From a virus: a stretch of 24,654 bases of DNA. Made by a program: the position numbers and the translations under genes. The stretch is taken from IMG/VR virus record IMGVR_UViG_3300042302_000282, positions 1 to 24,654 of that record. The stretch is one strand, 5' to 3'. Positions 1 through 6,945 of this stretch are shown here, piece by piece (positions within the stretch are counted from its first letter, which is position 1; each line of letters begins with the position of its first letter). The notes beneath the pieces were generated by a model that ran no database searches, was not told the DNA's origin, and was given only the letters and a program-made list of their open reading frames with translations.

Positions 1-691
1 AAACACGGCGTAGGTTGCCTTCCAACTTTGGGGCAAGGGTCTTGTACAGTTTCCACGTCACGTCTGAGTCAATCCCGGAGTAGGTGGCTACATCCATAAA
101 CGCGTGCTCGGCTACGTTATTTCCAATGCCCTTTTCTACGTCAATGCCTAGTTCTCGTTTGGCGCAGGCGGCAAGGTTCAAGTTGTTCTTATTTAAGTTG
201 TTGGTGATGAATGATGCCATCATTGTGTCAAAGTAGGGCTTGCTAGGAATCGTTCCGCCAAAGTACTTGGCAACAGATTTCAAGTCAAACTTAAGGTTAT
301 GCCCGACCTTCAGTTTGTCGGAGAACATGATGGGGCGAATAGCCCGAAAGACTTCCGCAGGGCTCAACTGTGCTGGGGGGTCACCAAATACTGGGTTCCA
401 CTTACGTTGGTCTTTTGAGTAACTGGTATCCAAAAGGGGCTTACCCTCGGTCAGACGACGTTGTCCAGCCAAGAGTAAGGGCTTGTCCCAATGGGCAAAG
501 TCACCGTTGGGGTGACCCATTGGGATAACGTCTACTCGACTATCGGTAGCAAAAGAAATCCAGCACACATCATTGATGACGGGGTAAAGCCGGTCTTCGC
601 CGATGGTTTCGACGTCAAAAGCAAATGCCTCGACGGAATCATACGCGGCTACAAACTCGGCAAGCTGTTCCTGTGTAGTGATGATGTTCAT
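1..691 (-). CDS. Family A DNA polymerase, N-terminal exonuclease part (partial)
   Basis: This is the 5' part of a replicative DNA polymerase; its 3' end lies beyond base 1. The 230 visible residues form a DnaQ-like 3'-5' proofreading exonuclease. Exo I is FAFDVET (D26, E28), Exo II is GHNLKFD (D136) and Exo III is YSGIDSDVTWKLY (Y204, D208), the Y-x3-D form. All four acidic residues are present, so the exonuclease should be active. GHNLKFD followed by YxxxD with 'SDVT' is the pattern of Pol I and phage family A enzymes, so I expect a polymerase domain to the left; a stand-alone exonuclease is the alternative. The ATG start at 691 has a clear ribosome-binding site (GAGGGAAAC directly before ATG), the same leader as the DnaB-type helicase gene. 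It is the last visible gene of the replication module and lies behind a strong hairpin. Confidence 0.85.
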   Translation of the reverse strand, partial: MNIITTQEQLAEFVAAYDSVEAFAFDVETIGEDRLYPVINDVCWISFATDSRVDVIPMGHPNGDFAHWDKPLLLAGQRRLTEGKPLLDTSYSKDQRKWNPVFGDPPAQLSPAEVFRAIRPIMFSDKLKVGHNLKFDLKSVAKYFGGTIPSKPYFDTMMASFITNNLNKNNLNLAACAKRELGIDVEKGIGNNVAEHAFMDVATYSGIDSDVTWKLYKTLAPKLEGNLRRV

Positions 692-713
692 GTTTCCCTC
701 AAAACACTAGATG

Positions 714-749
714 GGGGCTAGGACGACCAACCATAATCGTCCTAGCCCC
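714..749 (-). terminator. Perfect 13-bp hairpin between ssDNA-binding protein and polymerase genes
   Basis: The arms GGGGCTAGGACGA (714-726) and TCGTCCTAGCCCC (737-749) are perfect reverse complements around a 10-base loop. In the minus-strand transcript the stem falls in the 75-base gap after the stop at 767 and before the polymerase ribosome-binding site. Downstream there is only a short TGTTTTG, not a clean U-run, so it may be a leaky terminator, an attenuator or an RNA-stability element. The stem is seen directly; the role is inferred. Confidence 0.6.
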
Positions 750-766
750 ATGGGGGGTGGAGTGGG

Positions 767-1432
767 TTACGCCGAAATGAGCGTACGGGCTACTGAGTGC
801 AGTTCTTCACGGGGGGTGATGTAGACCGACTCAGGTCCGTACAGGACAGCGGAGGCTGCCATTTCGTCGACCTTTACGGGGTCGATGTCCCACTCCTCGG
901 CAAGGTCGGTGGCACGGACACGTTCGAGGGAATACGTGGTCTGTGGTCCGGAACCCTGCCGAGAAATTGCCCAGTAGTGCTTGGTCAACGGACCACGCTT
1001 CTCATCGTCGTTCGCAGCGCGGAGCTGGCGAGCAAACGTGGGAGGCGCAGTCAGAATCTGCACAGTGGGCGCCTCGTCCGTAAGGACAAGGACGTTGAAA
1101 GCAAACTTACTACGGGGGCTATCCCCGAGCTGAACACACAAGGGGCAGTCGTCTCCAATGCAGACGAAAGACTTCTTTCCCTCGCGCTCAATCCAGTGCT
1201 GCTGGTAAACCGAAAACGGTTCGTTCTCAAGGAACTTAACCAACTGCATCTGCTCAACGAAGCGGAAATCATTGGGGTAGTCGCCCGAAGCCTTCGGCTT
1301 CAAAAGAGCGTCTGCGGCACCCCAACCCGCCTGAACGGAGGTGCCGTGCTTGGGCGTTGCTTCGGGAGCATCCGCCACAAGGTCGTTTGTGTCGAGGGCA
1401 TAGTCCTCGGCATTTACTGCTGGTGTTTGCAT
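767..1432 (-). CDS. Zinc-binding single-stranded DNA-binding protein (gp32-like), probable
   Basis: This is a 221-residue protein, probably the phage ssDNA-binding protein that coats template strands at the fork. A His followed by three Cys (H79, C91, C96, C99; core FVCIGDDCPLC) matches the zinc-binding arrangement of T4 gp32 (one His and three Cys) in order and rough spacing. A beta-rich stretch with FAFNVLVLTD follows, consistent with an OB-like core. The N-terminal 40 residues look disordered and acidic. Unlike many such proteins the C-terminus is not strongly acidic. I chose ATG 1432 because a GAAAG motif lies six bases upstream; an in-frame GTG at 1462 would add ten residues but lacks a good ribosome-binding site. 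The position between a MerR-like gene and the polymerase fits a replication role. Another zinc protein is possible. Confidence 0.6.
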   Translation of the reverse strand: MQTPAVNAEDYALDTNDLVADAPEATPKHGTSVQAGWGAADALLKPKASGDYPNDFRFVEQMQLVKFLENEPFSVYQQHWIEREGKKSFVCIGDDCPLCVQLGDSPRSKFAFNVLVLTDEAPTVQILTAPPTFARQLRAANDDEKRGPLTKHYWAISRQGSGPQTTYSLERVRATDLAEEWDIDPVKVDEMAASAVLYGPESVYITPREELHSVARTLISA

Positions 1433-1480
1433 GTGTATCTTTCGGTAGTGAGGCTTTCGCACTCTATTGGATGTGAGGTC

Positions 1481-1963
1481 TTACGACTCTCGGTTCATAG
1501 CTTCTCGCCATCTACGCACTAGCGTATCAGTCAAGTCACTAAGTTGGTTCCACTCGACACGCGAAGAACCAAGCAGCCCCCGCTTACCAAACTCTTCAAT
1601 AGTAATTTCAATGAGGTCACGCGTGTAAACGCGGTTTCCATTCACTTTTTTACCATTGATGGTTTTGGAGCGCAGACGGTAAGGGGCAATAGGAATGTAA
1701 CCCTTTTTTTCCCAAAGGCGAATGGTGACTACCTTCTTTTCCAAAGCATCTGCAATGGCGCTGATGGTAAACACTTCTACCTCTTTTCCCTGAAGCGTCT
1801 TTAAGATGGGGTTTGCGTCCCACCCGTTAGACTCTCCAAGAATTCTAGAGCGGCGTTTTTCGGAAGCGTCGGTCGTATCACGGCGTTGTTTCTTTGAACC
1901 GGGGACCTTGTCGAGACCCTCAAAAGCTCTGAGGATATCTTCGTCACTGCGCAATCCGGGCAC
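1481..1963 (-). CDS. MerR-like winged-helix DNA-binding protein
   Basis: This 160-residue protein has an HTH of the MerR/excisionase type at about residues 64-110: VFTISAIADALEKKVVTIR for the helices, then LWEKKGYIPIAPYRLRS and NRVYTRDLIE, the usual 'recognise, wing, arm' order. The N-terminal 50 residues are polar and probably disordered. There is no C-terminal ligand-binding domain with the Cys of metal sensors, so this is likely a simple DNA-binding protein rather than a metal sensor. The start is GTG at 1963, one base after the stop of the upstream gene, with an AAGAAG-type site inside that gene's end, implying coupled translation. It could regulate phage transcription or help replication or recombination; nothing here identifies the operator. 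Confidence 0.7.
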   Translation of the reverse strand: MPGLRSDEDILRAFEGLDKVPGSKKQRRDTTDASEKRRSRILGESNGWDANPILKTLQGKEVEVFTISAIADALEKKVVTIRLWEKKGYIPIAPYRLRSKTINGKKVNGNRVYTRDLIEITIEEFGKRGLLGSSRVEWNQLSDLTDTLVRRWREAMNRES

Positions 1964-1964
1964 G

Positions 1965-2408
1965 TTACTTCTTTCGGACGTTCAATGCCCAAGTTACTTT
2001 TACGGGAAACATTAGTTCAAGTTCTTCCTCAGTAATCTTGTCTTGATAAACCATTGCCATAAGGGCGTCTTCGTCAATGACGCGCACTGTTTTGTACGCC
2101 TCATCCTCGAGACCCTTTTCGGCGATAATGGCGTCAGCAGCTTGCTCGTCCAACTTGCGTGAGTTTCGGCGGGACTTTTCTACGCGAGAAACCCCGTCAA
2201 TTGGAGAGTCAAAATCTACCAAAAAATTGCCGTCTGAGTCCTCGAACCCAGCCTGCTCAATGTGAGCAAAAATCTTCTTACGAAGCTCTTCGCGGCGAGA
2301 GTCCATGAAATCAAGCGTTGATTTTACTTTGACGTACTCACGTACTTGCGACTCAAAACTGTCTGGGTCCTCGAACCGGGCTACTTCTTCCGGAATTAAG
2401 TTTGCCAT
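1965..2408 (-). CDS. Conserved-looking phage protein of unknown function
   Basis: I do not recognise this 147-residue protein. It is highly charged and mostly helical. Residues 20-55 (VREYVKVKSTLDFMDSRREE) could form a coiled coil. The middle has a short SPIDGVSRVEKSRRNSRK segment and the C-terminal third is acidic before a basic NVRKK tail. There is no signal peptide or membrane segment. ATG 2408 has an excellent ribosome-binding site, GGAGGGAAA, overlapping the TAG stop of the helicase gene just upstream, so the two are almost certainly co-translated. Its place between an SNF2-type helicase and a DNA-binding protein suggests a part in DNA metabolism, but that is inferred from position only. 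Confidence 0.75.
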   Translation of the reverse strand: MANLIPEEVARFEDPDSFESQVREYVKVKSTLDFMDSRREELRKKIFAHIEQAGFEDSDGNFLVDFDSPIDGVSRVEKSRRNSRKLDEQAADAIIAEKGLEDEAYKTVRVIDEDALMAMVYQDKITEEELELMFPVKVTWALNVRKK

Positions 2409-2416
2409 TTTCCCTC

Positions 2417-3988
2417 CTAGATGGTTGACGTAAGAAACGTTAGCAGACTGCCGACCGTCAGGTCAACCCCGCCACGCTCGTTAATGCCTAGCCCGTCTAT
2501 AACAGCGTTTGCTACTGCAGTCTTCTGTTGGAGCGCGTCGTATTGACGCTGTTCAATAGAGCCCTGAACAAGAATGTCTTGAATGGTTATGGTGCTCCAC
2601 GTAGAGGACGTTCGGTTTATTCTTCCATTTCGTTGTACAGATAGCCCTGCCGACCACGGCTGGTCGTAATTAACAAGAAGGTTGGCTTGGGGCAAGTCGA
2701 CGCCATATCCCCCTGCGTCCGAAGATACAAGAACGCGTACTTCGGCTTCAGTTTGGAACTTGACTTTAGCTTTCTCTTTTTCTTTAGCATTCATTTTCCC
2801 TGTGTAGGGTACAGCCGTAAGGTGTTTAGCGGCTAAACGGTTAATGATGTGGTCCACAGACCCGAGATACGAAGAGAAGACAACGGCTTTGTAAGTGGGG
2901 TCAATATCAAGGTGGTCAGAAAGGTAAGTAATAGTGGCGTCTAACTTGGGGGTCTTATTAAGCCCCTCTAAGAGTCCATCGGAATCCAACGCGTTTATGT
3001 ACGCGCTTCCTTTGCCTTCTTGTTTACTGAAGTTTTCCGAACTGCTGGTGAGCAATCCGGGATGGGAGCAGAGCATCCTGAGCGCAGTAATTCGAGACAT
3101 GATTTGTCCACGAAGCTCATTTGCCGGGTCATTGGGGTCGTATGACTGCCCGTAATGCGCAGCAATAGAAAACCCACTACCAAACATCTGGCTTACTTCT
3201 AAGAGGAGCTCGTATAAGTCTTTTGCAATGTGGTTATACACTTTGCGCGATTTGGTGTCGAGGGGAATGAGCAGGGGCTCTCGATATACCGCGTCGGGTA
3301 GGTAGGGCTTAACGTCCTCGTCTTTTTGTGATTTACGGACCGTGTGGTCAATAAGCGCTTTGTTTAAGACAGGTAAATTTCGATAGCGCTGCACACCGCC
3401 AAAATGATTACGCACAATAAAAGTCTTATCAAAGATATCGAATCTTCCCAGAATTTCTTTATTGACGAATTGCATGATGGAGTAAATTTCTTCGGGACGC
3501 CCGTTCTCGATAGGCGTTCCCGTGAGCGCAAACCGTACTGGGATGTTTTTGGCAAGTTCTTTTACCTTCTTTGCTCTCTTTGCTCGAAAGCCTTTGATAG
3601 CGGTTGCTTCGTCACAGATGATGGCGTCAAACCCCATCTTGCTAATCGTGTCCCAATCATTGACTACCTGCTCGTAGTTCATGATGATGTAGTCATATTC
3701 GTAATACGAAAGGTAAAACGCGGCTCGTTGCTTTGGGGTGCCGTCAATGACAAGGGCTGTAGAGTCGCTGAACTTAGCAATTTCTTTCTGCCATTGGTAT
3801 TTGAGGCTGGCAAGACAAAGCACAAGAGTAGTGCGGTTTACTTCGCCCGCATCTCGAAGCATCTCTGTAGCGGCGATGGTCATCGGGGTTTTTCCCAAAC
3901 CCATTTCGTATGCAACTAAAATCTTTTTTTGCGCCACCATCTTGTCGACTGCTTCGACTTGGTAGGGCTTTAGTGTTCCGTTAAACAT
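2417..3988 (-). CDS. SNF2-type superfamily 2 DNA helicase/translocase
   Basis: This is a 523-residue ATP-dependent DNA translocase or helicase of the SF2/SNF2 type. Visible motifs, numbered from ATG 3988, are Q10 in LKPYQVEAV, Walker A YEMGLGKT (27-34), motif II ICDEATAIKG (DEAT at 126-129), motif III ALTGTPIENG (near 150), motif V around SSDAGGYGVDLPQA and motif VI VQRNGRINR near the C-terminus. Both RecA-like lobes are therefore complete. A longer reading frame begins at 4087 but would overlap the primase gene by 107 bases. ATG 3988 overlaps it by 8 bases and leaves the helicase starting just before its Q-motif, as is usual for small phage SNF2 proteins. In phages such enzymes act in replication restart, recombination or displacement of bound proteins; the exact role is not shown here. 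Confidence 0.88.
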   Translation of the reverse strand: MFNGTLKPYQVEAVDKMVAQKKILVAYEMGLGKTPMTIAATEMLRDAGEVNRTTLVLCLASLKYQWQKEIAKFSDSTALVIDGTPKQRAAFYLSYYEYDYIIMNYEQVVNDWDTISKMGFDAIICDEATAIKGFRAKRAKKVKELAKNIPVRFALTGTPIENGRPEEIYSIMQFVNKEILGRFDIFDKTFIVRNHFGGVQRYRNLPVLNKALIDHTVRKSQKDEDVKPYLPDAVYREPLLIPLDTKSRKVYNHIAKDLYELLLEVSQMFGSGFSIAAHYGQSYDPNDPANELRGQIMSRITALRMLCSHPGLLTSSSENFSKQEGKGSAYINALDSDGLLEGLNKTPKLDATITYLSDHLDIDPTYKAVVFSSYLGSVDHIINRLAAKHLTAVPYTGKMNAKEKEKAKVKFQTEAEVRVLVSSDAGGYGVDLPQANLLVNYDQPWSAGLSVQRNGRINRTSSTWSTITIQDILVQGSIEQRQYDALQQKTAVANAVIDGLGINERGGVDLTVGSLLTFLTSTI

Positions 3989-4955
3989 ATGAGCGTTCAC
4001 CGTAAAGAGCTGATTGGGCGTGTTCGATACCCCAACCAATCTCTTCATCGGTGAGGTCGCCGGGGTCTTTCTTACCCGTATCACCATAGTTGAAAAACAG
4101 AAGATTTATGCCGTATTTGACAGATAAGTTTCGGATGCTGTCGGATGCCCGTTTTCCAGCGGGGTCTAGCTTGGGGTTATCAAACGCAGCAATCACTCGA
4201 CCGGCATTGCGCAAAAACTTAATTTGGGGTTCGCTAATCGTTGAACCGCAAATAGCAACGGCTCCCGGGTATCCAGCGCTGTGTATTCTGGCGCAATCTA
4301 GCGGGGACTCTACAACGTAGACGACGGTGTCTTTCATTTGAGCCAGCCCAAATAGTGTTTTGGATTTGGCGAGACCGCCGGGGCGATTCATAAAGGTTCG
4401 GTTTACAGTTCCCTTTTCCTGCCAGCCCATCAGTTTTCCATCGGCGTCCCTAAGGGGGAGTATCCATGCGGAGGTCTTTGTGTCCCAAAGGATTCCGTAG
4501 TACTTAGCGGCACCGGGCGATATGTTGCGGGCGATAAGCGCACTTGCGGGGGGTTGGTCAAAAACAGCCAGTCGGGCTTCCGACATAGGAACGGGTCGGG
4601 GCAACTCTGTTACTCGTGAGGGAATCCTACGGAGTCTTTCAGCCAAAGACTCTGGGGTAACTTCCGCAATAGTTGCAAGCCACAGTTTGGCTGCGCTGTA
4701 ATCTGGCTCGTAAATATCTCCCCAAGATTTTGTGTAAAAATGCTTGACATCACAGACAAGGTGTAGTAAGCCGCCTTTGTAGTGGCAAGAGAAGCAGGTG
4801 TGCTGACCAGTAGTGAGGTTTACCCACCATGAGGGTGACCGGTCTTTTTTTCCGGTACGTTCCTTGTGCATGGGGCACAGTCCGTTTGCTTCATTGCCTT
4901 TGATATCAAAGTCAATATCAAGAGCCTCAAGTACCTCTTGGATTTCAATATTCAT
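3981..4955 (-). CDS. DnaG-type DNA primase (zinc-binding plus TOPRIM domains)
   Basis: This 324-residue primase makes RNA primers at the phage fork. The N-terminal zinc-binding domain has C27-P-M-H30 and C54-F-S-C57, the CHC2 pattern. The TOPRIM domain begins near VVYVVESPLD with the catalytic Glu at 216. Its acidic loop reads AFDNPKLDPAGKRA (D259, D264), where most primases have D-x-D; here three extra residues separate the Asp residues. There is no C-terminal helicase-binding domain and no helicase fusion, because the helicase is the separate gene just upstream. The start overlaps the helicase stop as TAATG, so the two are translationally coupled. The 3' end overlaps the SNF2 gene start by 8 bases. 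Family assignment is firm; whether the spaced acidic loop changes metal binding is unknown. Confidence 0.87.
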   Translation of the reverse strand: MNIEIQEVLEALDIDFDIKGNEANGLCPMHKERTGKKDRSPSWWVNLTTGQHTCFSCHYKGGLLHLVCDVKHFYTKSWGDIYEPDYSAAKLWLATIAEVTPESLAERLRRIPSRVTELPRPVPMSEARLAVFDQPPASALIARNISPGAAKYYGILWDTKTSAWILPLRDADGKLMGWQEKGTVNRTFMNRPGGLAKSKTLFGLAQMKDTVVYVVESPLDCARIHSAGYPGAVAICGSTISEPQIKFLRNAGRVIAAFDNPKLDPAGKRASDSIRNLSVKYGINLLFFNYGDTGKKDPGDLTDEEIGWGIEHAQSALYGERSYV

Positions 4956-6202
4956 TATGACATGAACGGGATGCAGTACTTACAGGTGGCTTGTTCAATC
5001 TCCTCGTGGAAACACCCGCGTTCCCACTGCCACGTAATAGAGGTGTGGGCGGGGGGACAGTTACGCGACTGGACAATGCTGAGGATGCGCAAGTTTTCTT
5101 CGTCTTCAATAGACTCAAGTCCAAGGATGACGTCTGAGTCTTGGAAGAATGATGACGAGTATCCAATGGAATCTGCGGTCACTTTTCCGCCCTTCATCTT
5201 CCACAGCAGGGTCTGTGTTGTGATTACCACAGGGATATCAAGAGCCTGCGCCACTCGTTTCAAGCCGCGGGTAATGTTGGTCAAGGCTTGTGGGGTATTG
5301 GCATCACCGGTTACTTGGTCAAGCATCAAGTAAACGCCGTCTACAAAAATGATGTCGGGATTAAGCTGGTCAGCCTTTGCCATCAAGGCGTCAATAGTCA
5401 ACCCGTTCACCGCGTCAACGAGATGGAAGGGGTGGGAAGCCTTCATTGCATCAAGCATGTCGGCGTATTGGTCTTCTTCTTGTGTGCTCAGTTGACCTCG
5501 GCGGAGTTTGTTGTGCGAAATGTGTGCACGCATAGCGTCATGTCGTTGCGCCTGTTCGTGGTTGTTCATCTCAAAGGACTGGAACATTGGGACCTTGCCT
5601 GCGGCGTGCACATTGATGGCTACCTTGAGGGCAATCTGTGACTTACCGGTCTTGGGGGGAGCAATGATTGTAATCAACTGACCGCCCTGCAAACCTGCGG
5701 TGGCATTGTCAATTGTCTTAAACCCAGTAGTAATTCCAAGAAGAACAGAGTTCTGGACATTCTCGTAATCTTTGAACCGGGAGTCCGGGTCCTTTGTCAG
5801 GTCAACGTGATGTGTCCCAACCTGACCCTGCTCATTGACCAAGGTAACCGTTTTTGACATCTCGGAAAGAGCGGCTTCATGGTCATTAGAACTCAGCTCA
5901 TCGATAGCGGTGTTGAGCCCCGCTTGGGTGATGGTACGCCTACGGAACGCCACCATCTGGTCGATGAGGTAATCGATGGTGTCCTGAACATCAAGGACCT
6001 TGAAGTTAGGGAAGTTATCCTTCACAGTTGTGTAGGTTGGGACCTCACGGTACTTGGAGTAGTGGTCGGTAACAAACCGCCAGACACGACGAAGGTCATC
6101 GTCTATTACCCACTCGTCTCGAATACCGACCTCAAGTACGGGAATGAGGTTGCGCTCAGTGATTATCTTGCTGAGTAAGCGGTATTCGTTATCGTGTGCC
6201 AT
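4955..6202 (-). CDS. Replicative DNA helicase, DnaB type
   Basis: This 415-residue helicase would unwind DNA ahead of the polymerase as a hexamer. The N-terminal helical domain covers about residues 1-110, then a linker, then a RecA-like core. It starts with ITTGFKTIDNATAGLQGGQL, typical of DnaB/RepA cores, followed by Walker A APPKTGKS (181-188) and Walker B IIFVDGVYLM (near 290). SFEMNNHE resembles the DnaB H1a region with its conserved Glu. TTQTLL and IGYSSSFFQDSDVILGLE match later core motifs. The C-terminus carries an unusual HEEIEQATCKYCIPFMS with a CxxC. ATG 6202 follows a strong site, TTCGAGGGAAAC, 18 bases after the upstream stop. A loader gene and a primase gene on either side of it support the role. 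Confidence 0.88.
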   Translation of the reverse strand: MAHDNEYRLLSKIITERNLIPVLEVGIRDEWVIDDDLRRVWRFVTDHYSKYREVPTYTTVKDNFPNFKVLDVQDTIDYLIDQMVAFRRRTITQAGLNTAIDELSSNDHEAALSEMSKTVTLVNEQGQVGTHHVDLTKDPDSRFKDYENVQNSVLLGITTGFKTIDNATAGLQGGQLITIIAPPKTGKSQIALKVAINVHAAGKVPMFQSFEMNNHEQAQRHDAMRAHISHNKLRRGQLSTQEEDQYADMLDAMKASHPFHLVDAVNGLTIDALMAKADQLNPDIIFVDGVYLMLDQVTGDANTPQALTNITRGLKRVAQALDIPVVITTQTLLWKMKGGKVTADSIGYSSSFFQDSDVILGLESIEDEENLRILSIVQSRNCPPAHTSITWQWERGCFHEEIEQATCKYCIPFMS

Positions 6203-6220
6203 GTTTCCCTCGAATTGTCT

Positions 6221-6640
6221 TTATAGGTTGTTTAGTTCAAGTCCCCAAGAGCCGTATCGGGCTACGCGTTCTGGTATGTCAATAACGCCCTTTAGGTTTC
6301 CGCGATATGGGAGTTCCCCAATAAAGTCGTCAATGCTGTCGTAAAGGTTTGCGTAATTAAAAGGATTTGCTCCCCGGTTTTCTAGCCGCGCCATGAGCTT
6401 ATCCAAATGCTCTTGCGTCCACAACTCGTCGGAAAAAGCGGAGAGTTCTACCGATAATCCAAATCGAAAAGACTTGTTCCACAACAGGGATAGGGACGAG
6501 TTCTCAAGCCCCAATACTTTTCTTGAGCGCTTTGTTCCGACAATTAGTCGGCGTTCTTCTTCAATATCTGACCGAACGACTACATCAACGTTCACGATAA
6601 TACGTGGTGGTGTCTCATTAGAGATGTCCCCACCAATCAA
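6221..6640 (-). CDS. Unknown protein in the replication operon
   Basis: I do not recognise this 139-residue protein. The N-terminal half has alternating beta-type segments (RIIVNVDVVV, RRLIVGTKRSRKVL) and the C-terminal half is helical, ending in GVIDIPERVARYGSWGLELN, which looks conserved and might be a functional core. There is no membrane segment or cysteine pair. The start is a TTG at 6640 that overlaps the upstream TGA as TTGA. It is supported by GAGGTG five bases before it, and no ATG lies in this frame near the 5' end. It lies between the SWIM-type zinc protein and the DnaB-type helicase, so a helper role in replication or nucleotide metabolism is possible but unproven. Confidence 0.7.
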   Translation of the reverse strand: MIGGDISNETPPRIIVNVDVVVRSDIEEERRLIVGTKRSRKVLGLENSSLSLLWNKSFRFGLSVELSAFSDELWTQEHLDKLMARLENRGANPFNYANLYDSIDDFIGELPYRGNLKGVIDIPERVARYGSWGLELNNL

Positions 6641-6945
6641 TCGAGCACCTCAATTTTGGCGTACCTCAAAACAAACTCGCGGAAAGATGCTGCCGTTTTC
6701 ATAGCATCCACAATGTCTTCATCATCAATATCTGCTGATATTTTGATGGAGTACTTTCCGCCATTTCTTACAATCTCGCGCCTGACATACCGGAGGTGTT
6801 TGCACTTGCGGGATATTGCAAACGCGCCGCATGAACACTTCATAATTTCGTAGTCTTCATAGTCCGCTTCAACTTCGCATACTCCGTCGTTGTCAAGGAA
6901 GAGTTGAAGAGTTCGCCATTCAGCCGACATGTTCATCCCTTTCAT
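6637..6945 (-). CDS. Small SWIM-type zinc-finger protein
   Basis: This is a 102-residue protein with one clear motif: KCSCGAFAISRKCKHL, giving C37-x-C39-x8-C48-x-H50. This is the CxCx(n)CxH signature of SWIM zinc fingers, which bind DNA or protein partners and often occur with SF2 helicases, MuDR-type transposases and recombination factors. The rest is a compact alpha/beta domain with an acidic loop (ISADIDDEDIVDAM) and no catalytic motif I can name. ATG 6945 overlaps the loader stop as ATGA. A start at ATG 6930 is the alternative, since AAAGGG lies just upstream of it and would shorten the protein by five residues. Context suggests an accessory replication factor; the partner is unknown. Confidence 0.72.
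   Translation of the reverse strand: MKGMNMSAEWRTLQLFLDNDGVCEVEADYEDYEIMKCSCGAFAISRKCKHLRYVRREIVRNGGKYSIKISADIDDEDIVDAMKTAASFREFVLRYAKIEVLD
6646..6651 (-). promoter_or_regulatory. Ribosome-binding site that fixes a TTG start
   Basis: GAGGTG on the minus strand lies five bases before the TTG at 6640-6638. It sits within the last codons of the SWIM-type gene and is the main reason for accepting a TTG start for the following 139-residue protein. Confidence 0.6.

Noticed and set aside
797-1522. A 241-residue open frame on the plus strand
   Set aside because: It is antisense to the ssDNA-binding protein and MerR-like genes, whose motifs are clear, and its product has no recognisable domain or ribosome-binding site.
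3404-3919. A 171-residue plus-strand frame
   Set aside because: It lies wholly inside the SNF2-type helicase gene, whose motifs II and III are encoded on the minus strand there.
4866-5333. A 155-residue plus-strand frame
   Set aside because: It is antisense to the DnaB-type helicase and the start of the primase; the product has no recognisable features.
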